Assembly: GCA_019683695.1 (NCBI GenBank)
Contig: JADGHX010000023.1
Span: 1 to 41,307, forward strand
From: Steroidobacteraceae bacterium
GTDB lineage: Bacteria > Pseudomonadota > Gammaproteobacteria > Steroidobacterales > Steroidobacteraceae
Direction: 5' to 3'
DNA length: 41,307 nucleotides
Positions 7,789 through 16,698 of this stretch are shown in pieces; the first letter of the stretch is position 1, and every line of letters begins with the position of its first letter. The position numbers and the translations under genes are program-made. The notes beneath the pieces were generated by a model. The model saw nothing but the letters and a program-made list of their open reading frames with translations. It did not search any database and was not told the DNA's origin.

Positions 7789-8139
7789 ATGGCCGCCAGT
7801 CACATTTTCAAGGTTCTCTTCGTGAATCAGGGCAAGGTTTACGAGGTCTATGCCCGCAAGGTCGGCCACGGGAGCCTCTTCGGGTTCATCGAGGTGGAGG
7901 AGCTGGTCTTCGGCGAGCGCTCCACCGTGGTGCTGGACCCCTCCGAGGAGCGCATCAAGAGCGAATTCGCGGGTGTCAAGCGCACGTACCTGCCCCTGCA
8001 TTCGGTGATCCGGATCGACGAGGTGAAGAAGCAGGGCGTGAGCAAGATCACCGCCCTGGAAGGGGGCAGCAACGTCGCCCAGTTCCCGGTGCCGATGTAC
8101 TCCTCGCCGCCGGGCGAGCCCCCCACGCCGAAGAAGTAG
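7789..8139 (+). CDS. DUF1820 family protein
   Basis: A small 116-residue soluble protein of the DUF1820 family, which has no established function. The N-terminus HIFKVLFVNQGKVYEVYARKV is the family hallmark. A central segment follows (GFIEVEELVFGERSTVVLDPSEERIKSEF), then a region around RTYLPLHSVIRIDEVKKQG, with a Pro-rich tail ending in KK. ATG 7789 is preferred over an in-frame GTG at 7780 because the family begins with MA-S-H; neither has a strong ribosome site. It is separated from purL by 18 bases on the same strand, so the two are probably co-transcribed. Confidence 0.85.
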   Translation: MAASHIFKVLFVNQGKVYEVYARKVGHGSLFGFIEVEELVFGERSTVVLDPSEERIKSEFAGVKRTYLPLHSVIRIDEVKKQGVSKITALEGGSNVAQFPVPMYSSPPGEPPTPKK

Positions 8140-8157
8140 TCGACGAGAGCCGCATCC

Positions 8158-11100
8158 ATGCTCGAGCTTCCGGGCGCGCCCGCGCTCTCCGCTTTCCGAA
8201 TCGCCAAGCTCCTGGCCGCTCTGCAGTCGCGCGAGCCGGGCGTCACCGGCCTGTCTTCCCGGTTCGTGCATTTCGTCGACGTGGCGCGCCCGCTCACGGA
8301 CACGGAACGCCGCATTCTCGAACAGTTGCTGGAATATGGGCCCCGCATCGTCCAGAGCGCGCCCGAGGGCGAAAGCGTGCTCGTGGTGCCGCGCGAGGGC
8401 ACCATCTCGCCCTGGTCGAGCAAGGCGACGGACATCGCCCAGGTGTGCGGGCTCGAGGCCGTGCGGCGCGTCGAGCGCGGCATCCTGTACCACATCCGAT
8501 CCACGCGGCCGCTCGGGCGCGAGCGCCTCGTGCAGCTCGCCGCGCCGCTGTTCGACCGCATGACCGAAATGGTGCTGTTCGACACCGCGGATGCGCAGCG
8601 TCTCTTCGGTCACGCGCAGCCGCGCCCGCTCGCGCGCGTGTCGCTGGCGCAAGGGCGCAGCGCGCTCGAGGCGGCGAACACCGCGCTCGGGCTCGCGCTC
8701 TCGCCGGATGAAATCGACTATCTGCTCGAGGCCTTCCGCCGCCTGGGCCGGGATCCTTCAGACGTCGAGCTGATGATGTTCGCGCAGGCGAACTCCGAGC
8801 ACTGCCGGCACAAGATCTTCAACGCCAGCTGGATCGTGGATGGCAAGCCGCGCGAGAAGTCGCTCTTCGCCATGATCCGGAACACGCACGCGCGCAGCCC
8901 GCAGGGCGTGCTGTCCGCCTATCGCGACAACGCGGCCGTCATCGAAGGTGCCGAGGGCATCCGGTACTTCCCGGACCCGGCCACCGGCATCTACCGCGGC
9001 GTGCGCGAGCCCATCGACATCCTGATGAAGGTGGAGACGCACAATCATCCGACCGCGATCTCTCCCTTCCCCGGCGCCGCCACGGGCTCGGGCGGCGAGA
9101 TTCGCGACGAAGGCGCAACCGGGCTCGGCGCGAAACCGAAGGCGGGGCTCACCGGGTTTTCGGTCTCTCACCTGCGCATTCCGGGATTCGAGCGGCCGTG
9201 GGAACGCGAATTCGGCAAGCCGGAGCGCATCGCCTCCGCGCTCGACATCATGATCGAGGGGCCGATCGGCGCCGCCGCGTTCAACAACGAGTTCGGGCGG
9301 CCGGCGATCTGCGGCTATTTCCGCACGTTCGAACAGCGCCGCGCGGATGACGACGCGAACCGCACGCGGGGCTATCACAAGCCCATCATGATTGCGGGCG
9401 GCCTGGGCAACATCCGCCGTCCGCATGTGCAGAAGGGCGAGGTGCCCGTCGGCGCGAAGCTCGTGGTGCTCGGCGGCCCGGCCATGCTCATCGGGCTGGG
9501 CGGCGGGGCCGCATCCTCCATGGGGAGCGGTGCGAGCAGCGCGGATCTCGACTACGCCTCCGTGCAGCGCGGGAACCCGGAAATCCAGCGGCGGGCGCAG
9601 GAAGTTATCGATGGCTGCTGGGCGCTCGGCGAGGCCAACCCCATCCTGATCATTCACGATGTGGGGGCCGGTGGCCTCTCGAACGCCGTGCCGGAAGTGG
9701 TGGCGCACAGTCACCGCGGTGCGCGCATCGATCTTCGCGCCGTGCCGAGCGCCGAGCCCGGCATGACGCCCATGGAGATCTGGTGCAACGAGGCGCAGGA
9801 GCGTTACGTGCTTGCCGTGGCGCCCGATCGCCTCGAGGCTTTCGCCGCGCTGGCCGAGCGCGAGCGCTGCCCCTTCGCGGTGATCGGCGAGCTGGACGAT
9901 ACAGGTCGGCTGGTCGTGCACGATCCGCTGTTCGGCAACAATCCGGTGGACATGCCAGTCGACGTGCTGCTCGGCAAGCCGCCGCGCATGACGCGCGACG
10001 TGAAGAGCCAGGTGCCCGCCCGCCAGCCCTTCGACACCTCGCGTGTGGATCTTCGCGAAGCGGCGTATCGCGTGCTCCGTTTCCCCGCCGTGGCGGACAA
10101 GACATTCCTCATCACCATCGGGGATCGCAGCGTCGGCGGACTCATCGCGCGGGACCAGATGGTCGGGCCCTGGCAGGTGCCGGTCAGCGACGTAGGGGTC
10201 ACTGCTGCGGACTACACGGGCTATGCGGGTGAAGCCATGGCGATGGGCGAGCGTACGCCCGTCGCCACGCTGAATGCGCCGGCATCCGGGCGTCTGGCCG
10301 TGGCGGAGGCGGTCACGAACATTCTCGCGGCGGACGTGAGCGCGCTCAGCCAGATTCGGCTTTCCGCGAACTGGATGGCGGCCGCAGGCGAACCCGGAGA
10401 GGACGCCGCGCTGTACGAGACGGTGCGGGCCGTGGGTGAGGAGCTGTGTCCCGCACTCGGCATCGCCATTCCCGTGGGCAAGGACTCGCTCTCGATGAAG
10501 ACCACGTGGAAAGAGGGCGAGACGACCAAGAGCGTCGTGGCGCCCGTCTCGCTGATCGTCTCCGCGTTCGCGCCGGTGGGCGATGTGCGCAAGACGCTCA
10601 CCCCCACGCTGCGTCTGGACAAGGGCCGCACGTCGCTGTGGCTCATCGATCTCGGCTGCGGTCGCAACCGCCTCGGCGCCTCCGCGCTCACGCAGGTGTA
10701 CGGCGAGCTGGGCGACACGCCACCGGATCTGGACGACCCGCGTACCCTCACGGCCTTTGCCGAGGCGCTCACGGAGCTCAAGGCCGCAAACCTCGTGCTC
10801 GCGTACCACGACCGCTCCGATGGCGGGCTGTTCGCTACGCTGGTTGAGATGGCGTTCGCCGGGCATTGCGGGCTCGACATCTCCCTGCCCGCCGCGCGGG
10901 GGTCTGCGCTGGCGCAGTTGTTCTCGGAAGAGCTCGGCGCAGTCATTCAGGTGCGCGAGAGCGACGATGCGCGCGTCGCAGCCGTGCTCGCGCGCCATGG
11001 TCTCGGCGCACACGCGCTGCGCATCGGCGTGCCCACCGCGCCCGGTGGCGTGGCGGATACCACTCGGCTGCGTGTTCGCATCGAAGTCGGCGACGTGGTG

Positions 11101-12069
11101 TTCGATGAGTCCTGGATCGACCTGCGTCGCGCGTGGTCCGAAACCACGTGGCAGATGCGTCGCCTGCGGGATGATCCCACTTGTGCGGATGAGGAGTTCG
11201 CCTCGTTCGTGGCGCCGAACGACCCCGGCCTCAGCGTCGCGCTCACATTCGATCCGCAGGAGGATATCGCCGCGCCCTATATCGCGAAGGGTACGCGGCC
11301 GGCTGTCGCCATCCTGCGCGAGCAGGGCGTGAACAGCCAGGTCGAGACGGCCGCGTGGTTCGAGCGCGCGGGCTTCGAGCCGCACGATGTGCACATGTCG
11401 GATCTGCTATCCGGCCGCCGTACGCTCGCCGGGTTCAAGGGCATGGTGGCCTGCGGCGGGTTCTCGTATGGCGACGTGCTCGGCGCCGGTGAGGGCTGGG
11501 CGAAGTCCATTCTGTTCCACGACGCCGTTCGCGAGGACTTTGAGCGCTTCTTTGCGCGTACGGATACGTTCGCTCTGGGCTTCTGCAACGGCTGCCAGAT
11601 GCTCGCCGCGCTGAAGAGCATCATTCCCGGCACGGAGCTCTGGCCGCGCTTCGTTCGCAACCGCAGCGAGCAGTATGAAGCGCGCTTCACGATGGTGGAG
11701 ATTCTTCCTTCACCATCCGTGGTGATGGAGGGGATGAGCGGCTCGTTCCTGCCGATCACGATTGCGCACGGGGAAGGGCGCGCGGAGTTTCCGTCCGATG
11801 CGGCCGCGGAGGCCTGTGCGAAGAGCGGTCTCGTCGCGTTCCGTTACGTGAATCGCGATCGCACGGTCGCGTCGGCGTACCCGGCGAACCCCGGGGGCTC
11901 GCCCGGCGCCATGACGTGCTTCACCAACACGGATGGACGCGTCACCATCATGATGCCGCACCCCGAGCGAACCACCCGATACGTGCAGAACTCGTGGCGC
12001 CCGGATGACGCGGGCGAGTGGAGCGGCTGGATGCGTCTCTTCCGGAACGCGCGAAAGTTCGTCGGCTGA
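8158..12069 (+). CDS. purL: phosphoribosylformylglycinamidine synthase
   Basis: Catalyses the fourth step of purine synthesis: FGAR + glutamine + ATP to FGAM. This is the large single-chain form (1303 aa, close to the E. coli length of about 1295). It has an N-terminal domain, two tandem AIR-synthase-like domains (motifs include [27 protein letters not shown] near residue 380, [10 protein letters not shown] and [11 protein letters not shown]), and a C-terminal class I glutaminase domain. The glutaminase has the nucleophile elbow GFCNGC (Cys1143) and the HPE of the triad (His1268, Glu1270), so it is catalytically complete. ATG 8158 follows the DUF1820 stop by 18 bases. Its 3' end converges with fliD at a distance of 17 bases. 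Nothing is missing or broken. Confidence 0.98.
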   Translation: MLELPGAPALSAFRIAKLLAALQSREPGVTGLSSRFVHFVDVARPLTDTERRILEQLLEYGPRIVQSAPEGESVLVVPREGTISPWSSKATDIAQVCGLEAVRRVERGILYHIRSTRPLGRERLVQLAAPLFDRMTEMVLFDTADAQRLFGHAQPRPLARVSLAQGRSALEAANTALGLALSPDEIDYLLEAFRRLGRDPSDVELMMFAQANSEHCRHKIFNASWIVDGKPREKSLFAMIRNTHARSPQGVLSAYRDNAAVIEGAEGIRYFPDPATGIYRGVREPIDILMKVETHNHPTAISPFPGAATGSGGEIRDEGATGLGAKPKAGLTGFSVSHLRIPGFERPWEREFGKPERIASALDIMIEGPIGAAAFNNEFGRPAICGYFRTFEQRRADDDANRTRGYHKPIMIAGGLGNIRRPHVQKGEVPVGAKLVVLGGPAMLIGLGGGAASSMGSGASSADLDYASVQRGNPEIQRRAQEVIDGCWALGEANPILIIHDVGAGGLSNAVPEVVAHSHRGARIDLRAVPSAEPGMTPMEIWCNEAQERYVLAVAPDRLEAFAALAERERCPFAVIGELDDTGRLVVHDPLFGNNPVDMPVDVLLGKPPRMTRDVKSQVPARQPFDTSRVDLREAAYRVLRFPAVADKTFLITIGDRSVGGLIARDQMVGPWQVPVSDVGVTAADYTGYAGEAMAMGERTPVATLNAPASGRLAVAEAVTNILAADVSALSQIRLSANWMAAAGEPGEDAALYETVRAVGEELCPALGIAIPVGKDSLSMKTTWKEGETTKSVVAPVSLIVSAFAPVGDVRKTLTPTLRLDKGRTSLWLIDLGCGRNRLGASALTQVYGELGDTPPDLDDPRTLTAFAEALTELKAANLVLAYHDRSDGGLFATLVEMAFAGHCGLDISLPAARGSALAQLFSEELGAVIQVRESDDARVAAVLARHGLGAHALRIGVPTAPGGVADTTRLRVRIEVGDVVFDESWIDLRRAWSETTWQMRRLRDDPTCADEEFASFVAPNDPGLSVALTFDPQEDIAAPYIAKGTRPAVAILREQGVNSQVETAAWFERAGFEPHDVHMSDLLSGRRTLAGFKGMVACGGFSYGDVLGAGEGWAKSILFHDAVREDFERFFARTDTFALGFCNGCQMLAALKSIIPGTELWPRFVRNRSEQYEARFTMVEILPSPSVVMEGMSGSFLPITIAHGEGRAEFPSDAAAEACAKSGLVAFRYVNRDRTVASAYPANPGGSPGAMTCFTNTDGRVTIMMPHPERTTRYVQNSWRPDDAGEWSGWMRLFRNARKFVG

Positions 12070-12086
12070 GCCGCGGGCCAGCAGCC

Positions 12087-13457
12087 TTAACTGCCGCCGT
12101 TGGCCAGGTTCTGCAGGCTCTGGAGCTGCGTGCCGAGGTAGCTCGAAGTCGTCTGCAGCCGCGCGAGCAGGATGTCGAGCTGCGTGAACTGCTGGCGATA
12201 GCGGTTTTCGACGGTCGCCATGCGCGCATCGAGCGTTTCCTTGTCGGCCTCGATCGTGTCGAGTGTCTTCTGTATCGCCTTGTTGCGCGTATCGAGCGCC
12301 GCGTCGGCTTTGAGCTGGTCCTCGATGTGGCTCGAGAGCCGCGCCGCCACGCCGTTCTCGGAGCCGAAGATGCGTGCGACGGCGCTGCTGTTCTCGGACA
12401 GCACCTGGTCCAGCTTCGCCTCATCGAGCTTGAGCGTTCCATCGACCTGTTTGGTGATGCCGATCGCGCTCAGCGTGGTGTACGGCCCCGCGAGGCCGCT
12501 GACCGGGTCCGAGAGATCCGAGCGGAGCTGGGCTTCGATGCCGCGCACGAGCGCGTCGCCGAGCAGAGGCCCCGCAGTTTTCGTGGCCGCATCGTAGCCG
12601 CGCAGCTTCGTGATCGTGGACTGCAACGAGTTGTAGGCGGTGACGAACGAGTTGATCCGCTGCTTCAGCAGCGCCGTGTCCTGGGAAATCTCGAGCGACA
12701 CGGGGCCTTCGGATTCGGCCTTGAGAGTGAGCGTGACGCCATCGATCGCCTTGTCGACCGTGTTCGTGCTGCTGTAGTGGTCGAACGTCCCGATGCGGAT
12801 GTGCGCGTCCTGCGCCTCTTGCACCGTGGACATCTGCGTGGCGTTCACCAGCTGCAGCAGCCCGCCATCGCCGCTGGCGCTCACCTGTATCGTGTTGGCG
12901 GCACCCGTCTTCGAAGAGGTGAGCACGAGTCGCGTGCCGCCCACCTCATTGAGAAGCGTGGCCTGCACGCCGTTGTTTTCCGGCGCGCTGTTGATGGCGT
13001 CGCGAATGTCCGCCAGGGTGGTGGCGTCGGGCTTGATCTCGACATCGAACGTCGTGCCGGCGAACGTAATGGACAGCGTGCCCGCGCCAATCTCGGTGGA
13101 ACTCCCGCCGGAGTAGGCGGCTGATGCGATCTGATGCGCCTTCGCGAGCTGCACCACCTCGATGTCGTAGCTGCCGACGGCGGCGCTTCCCTGGGCGCTC
13201 GCCGTGAAGATATCCGTGTCGCCGGACGTGGCCGTGCGCGGGCTGAAGGCGCCTTCGGATTTCAGCGGATCCACCGCATTCTTGAACGACGAGAGCGCAC
13301 CCTTCAGCTGCGAGAGGGCGGAGAGCTCCAGCGTGGCCTTCGATTCGCGCCGCGTGATCTGCGTTTCGTACGGCGCGCGCTCGGCCGCAACGAGTTGCGA
13401 GACCAGCGAGTTGATGTCGAGTCCGGAACCGAGACCGGAAGCCTGCAAGCCAGCCAT
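12087..13457 (-). CDS. fliD: flagellar filament cap FliD (HAP2)
   Basis: Caps the growing filament and catalyses insertion of flagellin subunits. The 456-residue protein begins with the FliD N-terminal signature GLGSGLDINSLVSQLV (8-23), which with the C-terminus forms the coiled leg domain. The middle contains flagellin-IN-like segments (FDVEIKPDATTLADIRDAIN, then TRLVLTSS). The C-terminal part (ALVRGIEAQLRSDLSDP and the last 100 helical residues) is typical. It is last in the run fliC-flaG-fliD and lies 10 bases after flaG. The chaperone gene fliS, which normally follows, is not present; the convergent purL occupies the position. Confidence 0.96.
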   Translation of the reverse strand: MAGLQASGLGSGLDINSLVSQLVAAERAPYETQITRRESKATLELSALSQLKGALSSFKNAVDPLKSEGAFSPRTATSGDTDIFTASAQGSAAVGSYDIEVVQLAKAHQIASAAYSGGSSTEIGAGTLSITFAGTTFDVEIKPDATTLADIRDAINSAPENNGVQATLLNEVGGTRLVLTSSKTGAANTIQVSASGDGGLLQLVNATQMSTVQEAQDAHIRIGTFDHYSSTNTVDKAIDGVTLTLKAESEGPVSLEISQDTALLKQRINSFVTAYNSLQSTITKLRGYDAATKTAGPLLGDALVRGIEAQLRSDLSDPVSGLAGPYTTLSAIGITKQVDGTLKLDEAKLDQVLSENSSAVARIFGSENGVAARLSSHIEDQLKADAALDTRNKAIQKTLDTIEADKETLDARMATVENRYRQQFTQLDILLARLQTTSSYLGTQLQSLQNLANGGS

Positions 13458-13467
13458 GGAATGTCTT

Positions 13468-13857
13468 TCAGATCTGCAGATCGATGAGTGAGTGTTGCTG
13501 TGCGCCGAGTGCGCGCGCGATGCGCAGCAGCTCCTCGCTGGGAATCTGGCGAATCGTCTCGCCGCTCACGGGATCGCGCACCGTGACGACGGTGCGGTTC
13601 GTCTCCTCGTCCACGGTGAACAAGAGCTCGCGGCCGATGCTCTTCAGGTAAGACTCGATTTGTGCGGCCACGGCCTGCAGCGTGGCTCGCAGGTTTTCCG
13701 GGTGTTCGACGCGCTCCGCGTTCGCAGAGTCGTCATTAGAAGAGGTGGGATGAGCGGCCGTCGCGCTTCGGGCGGCGGCGCGCTCCAAAGAAACGGCAGA
13801 TGGCGACGGGGTCGCCGTCGCCATCTGCTCGGACAAAGCCCGGATGAGCTCTATCAA
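13468..13857 (-). CDS. flaG: FlaG family flagellar protein
   Basis: A small (129 aa) cytoplasmic FlaG-type protein, associated in other bacteria with control of filament length. The N-terminal half is low-complexity (Ser, Ala, Thr). The C-terminal half carries the family core: LLFTVDEETNRTVVTVRDPVSGE, then IRQIPSEELLRIARAL. The start appears to be TTG at 13857, because GAGG sits 6 bases upstream; the first in-frame ATG (codon 12, 13824) would remove part of a short helix. It lies 17 bases after fliC and 10 bases before fliD, so it is co-transcribed with both. The family is clear, the role is by analogy. Confidence 0.9.
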   Translation of the reverse strand: MIELIRALSEQMATATPSPSAVSLERAAARSATAAHPTSSNDDSANAERVEHPENLRATLQAVAAQIESYLKSIGRELLFTVDEETNRTVVTVRDPVSGETIRQIPSEELLRIARALGAQQHSLIDLQI

Positions 13858-13874
13858 TCCCTACCTCATTGCGA

Positions 13875-15335
13875 TTACCGCAGGAGCGAGAGCACGTTCT
13901 GCGGAACCGCGTTGGCCTGAGCCACCATCGCCGTGCCCGCCTGCTGGAGGATCTGGGCGCGGGTCATGGCAGCGGTCTCGGCCGCGAAGTCCGCATCCAG
14001 GATGCGGCTGCGAGAAGCGGAGAGGTTCTCGCCAACGGCCTGCAGGCTGTTGATCGTCGACTGGAAGCGGTTCTGGATAGCGCCGAGCGTGCTGCGGAAC
14101 GTGCTCACGGACGTCAGCGCGGCATCGATGCGCTGAATCGTCTCGTTCGCAGCTTCCGTGGTCAGCACGTTCACCGCCGCGGATTCCAGCGAGCCGCTGG
14201 CCTGGATCGCGGTGCCGGTCGTGGCGAAGCCCAGACCGCCGCTCGACACGGCCGTTCCGGCCAGCGTGCCGTCGATGGTCAGCGCTTTCAGCGAGGAGAC
14301 GTGCAGCAGGCCATTCTTGTCCGCGTAGGCGTAGGCGCCGTCGACCGACTCGTTGATCGCCTTGGCCAGGTCAGCCGCACTCGTGTACGTGCCAGCGAGG
14401 TCCACAGCCTCACCGTCGCCCACGGCGATCGTGAACTCACCCGTATTCAGCTCGAATTCCACCGCGCCCACTGACGCGGCAACGTTGGTGCTGTTCCCGG
14501 TGCCGCCGGCAGCGACGTCCGACAAGCCGAGGGTCGTCTCCGCCGCACCACCGAAGGCCACCGCTTCGGACGCGCCCGCAGCGATGTCGAGCTCGCCGCT
14601 CGCATTCACGGTCGCAATCGTGACGGCGGTGCCGCCGTTGGAAGCCGTGGCTGCAGCGTTGATGGCGTCAGCCAGCTGCTGCGCGCTGGTGTACGTGCCA
14701 GCAGCCACGTTCTCAGTAGTGCCGCTGCCGTAGGTCACGGTGAGCTGACCGGCGCTGAGGGCGAAGCCGTTCGGGTTGCCGAACAGGGCATCCAGGTCCG
14801 CCGAAGCCGTGGTCGCGAGCTCGCCGATCGAGTCCAGCTTCATGCTGGTATTGAGCTCGATGCCGATGGTCTCGCCGACGTTGGCGCCGACCTGGAACGT
14901 CGCGCTGCCGAAAGAGCCGTCGAGCACCTTGCGGCCGTTGAACGAGGTCTGCGCGGCGATGCGGTTGATCTCCTGGAGGCGCTGCTGCACTTCCTGATCG
15001 AGCGCGTCGCGGTCGCTGTCGGAGTTCGTCGCGTTGGCCGACTGCACGGCCAGCTCACGAATGCGCTGCAGGTTGTTCGTCACCTCCTGCAGGGCGCCTT
15101 CGGTCGTCTGCGCGAGCGAGATACCGTCGTTGGCGTTGCGGACCGCCTGGTTGAGGCCGGTGATCTGCGTGGTCATGCGATCGGAGATCGCGAGACCCGC
15201 CGCGTCGTCCTTCGCGCTGTTGATGCGCAGACCGGACGACAGGCGCTGCAGAGCCGTGGCAAGCTGGCTGCCTGACGTCGTGAGGTTCCGCTGAGCGTTC
15301 AGCGACATCACGTTTGTGTTGATCACTTGGGGCAT
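13875..15335 (-). CDS. fliC: flagellin
   Basis: The filament subunit, 486 aa, and the only flagellin gene in the window. The conserved N-terminal D0/D1 region starts [18 protein letters not shown] and includes LQRIREL at 89-95, the segment recognised by host TLR5 in gammaproteobacterial flagellins. The C-terminal D1/D0 ends [13 protein letters not shown]. The surface-exposed middle (about 190-390) contains two related modules each with a GTYTSA-LA-AIN pattern, resembling flagellin IN motifs. ATG 15335 has GAGGAG 10 bases upstream (15346-15351). A sigma28 promoter lies about 94 bases further up. It begins the fliC-flaG-fliD group. Confidence 0.97.
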   Translation of the reverse strand: MPQVINTNVMSLNAQRNLTTSGSQLATALQRLSSGLRINSAKDDAAGLAISDRMTTQITGLNQAVRNANDGISLAQTTEGALQEVTNNLQRIRELAVQSANATNSDSDRDALDQEVQQRLQEINRIAAQTSFNGRKVLDGSFGSATFQVGANVGETIGIELNTSMKLDSIGELATTASADLDALFGNPNGFALSAGQLTVTYGSGTTENVAAGTYTSAQQLADAINAAATASNGGTAVTIATVNASGELDIAAGASEAVAFGGAAETTLGLSDVAAGGTGNSTNVAASVGAVEFELNTGEFTIAVGDGEAVDLAGTYTSAADLAKAINESVDGAYAYADKNGLLHVSSLKALTIDGTLAGTAVSSGGLGFATTGTAIQASGSLESAAVNVLTTEAANETIQRIDAALTSVSTFRSTLGAIQNRFQSTINSLQAVGENLSASRSRILDADFAAETAAMTRAQILQQAGTAMVAQANAVPQNVLSLLR

Positions 15336-15435
15336 TAGACAAACTCCTCAGTTTTCACCTGACCCCGGGGTTCGTCCGGAGCCCTAGGCATTCCAGCGGG
15401 TGCCCCACCTTGGGGCCGCCCGTCGTCTGTGCCCT

Positions 15436-15462
15436 GTATCGGTCCGGCCGAGCGGAACTTGA
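15436..15462 (-). promoter_or_regulatory. sigma28 promoter of fliC
   Basis: On the minus strand TCAAGTTC, an 11-base spacer and ACCGATAC match the FliA consensus TAAAGTTT-N11-GCCGATAA at 12 of 16 positions with exact spacing. It sits in the gap between flgL and fliC and predicts a transcript start near 15429, giving a leader of about 94 bases. Consistent with late-class expression of the filament gene. Confidence 0.8.
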
Positions 15463-15499
15463 GCGCCTGCAGCGAGGGAAACATGACGCGCATCACGTT

Positions 15500-16696
15500 T
15501 CATCGCAGGTAATTGAACAGCGACAGCTGGGTGACCTGCGCGTACGACTGCTGTGCGGCCTGCAGCCCCGTGAGCTGCATATTCAGGCGTGAGATGGCTT
15601 CCGCAAAATCGAGGTCGCGAAGACCGGACAACGTCGTCTGCATGTCGAGCTCACGGTCCGCGCGCGCTTCGGCGGCACTTTCCAGCACCGAAAGCCGTCC
15701 GCCCACTTCGGAGCGCACGCTGCTGAGATGCTCGAGCGCGCGGTCGAGCTGCGAAAGCGTGGCGCCGAGCTCGGTGGCGACGAGCGCATTCTGCGCATCC
15801 GAAGTGTCGGGGCGCCCGAGTGTCGTGAGCAGCCTGGAAATCGTCGTGAAGATGTCCTCACGCCCGCTGGGCGACACGGTGAAAGTGTCGCCGGCCGCGG
15901 GCTCGCCCGTGAGATTGACCTGCACCCCATTGAAGGTGATCGTGCCGTTCGTTCCCGAATAGGTGCCCGAGGAGATCACCGTGTTTGTGCCATCGAGAAT
16001 GTCGTACGTGATCGGGCTCGTGAACCGAATGGTGTAGTTGTCCTCGATCCACGTGCCGTTGAGCACAGTGCCCGTATCGATCACGCCCGTGCCGGTGTTC
16101 GTGTTCGAAGCGGTGGTGTAGAACGAGCCGTTGCCCTGGGGGATGTCCATGAAGACGTACGAGCCGGGATGCCCGTCGGCAACCGTTTGCGTCTCGCTCG
16201 TCTTCAGCATGCGCACGCCCTGATCGCCCGCGTACGTCACGCTGGTGCCGGACACGGAGAACGGCTGGGTCAGCGTGGCATAGCCCGCAAAGAGGTATTC
16301 GCCGTTCGCGTCCCGGCGATTCGCAATGTCCACGAGCTCGCCCAGACGGGTGCGGATTTCCGTGGCGATGGAGTTGCGTGCGGTTTCGTCCATCGCGCCG
16401 CTGTTCGCCTGGATCGTGAGCACGCGGATGCGATCGAGCAGACTCGTTGCATCGGCCAGCGCCTGCTCCTCGAATGAAAGGCGCGTGGTGGCGGCGTTCG
16501 CATTCCGCTCGTACTGCTTCGATTCCTGAAGCGCGCGATCCAGCTCCAGCGCCTGCACGGCGGCCGTAGGATCGTCCGCCGGCGTCAGAATGCGCTTGCC
16601 GGTGGAAAGCTGGTTCTGGGTTTTCGTCAGTTCCGCGAGGCGGTCGTTGATCAGCGCGACGGCGCTCGCATGGATGGCGGACGTCGAGATTCTCAA
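15500..16696 (-). CDS. flgL: hook-filament junction protein FlgL (HAP3)
   Basis: Second junction protein between hook and filament, 398 aa, flagellin-like at both ends (MRISTS start; QLSTGKRILTPADDP at 30-44; C-terminus with LDFAEAISRLNMQLTGLQAAQQSYAQ). The variable middle contains an insert (STNTGTG..., then NGVQVNLTGEPAAGDTFTVS) that is related to a segment of FlgK next door. The start is TTG 16696, with AGGAGG 5 bases upstream and the flgK stop just ahead (stop ends 16699); no ATG gives the canonical N-terminus. It is translationally close-coupled to flgK. Confidence 0.95.
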   Translation of the reverse strand: MRISTSAIHASAVALINDRLAELTKTQNQLSTGKRILTPADDPTAAVQALELDRALQESKQYERNANAATTRLSFEEQALADATSLLDRIRVLTIQANSGAMDETARNSIATEIRTRLGELVDIANRRDANGEYLFAGYATLTQPFSVSGTSVTYAGDQGVRMLKTSETQTVADGHPGSYVFMDIPQGNGSFYTTASNTNTGTGVIDTGTVLNGTWIEDNYTIRFTSPITYDILDGTNTVISSGTYSGTNGTITFNGVQVNLTGEPAAGDTFTVSPSGREDIFTTISRLLTTLGRPDTSDAQNALVATELGATLSQLDRALEHLSSVRSEVGGRLSVLESAAEARADRELDMQTTLSGLRDLDFAEAISRLNMQLTGLQAAQQSYAQVTQLSLFNYLR

Positions 16697-16698
16697 AG

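Noticed and set aside
8758-11394. 878-codon open frame on the minus strand opposite purL
   Set aside because: It is a mirror frame of purL in high-GC DNA; its translation is Arg/His/Gly-rich without family motifs, while purL is complete.
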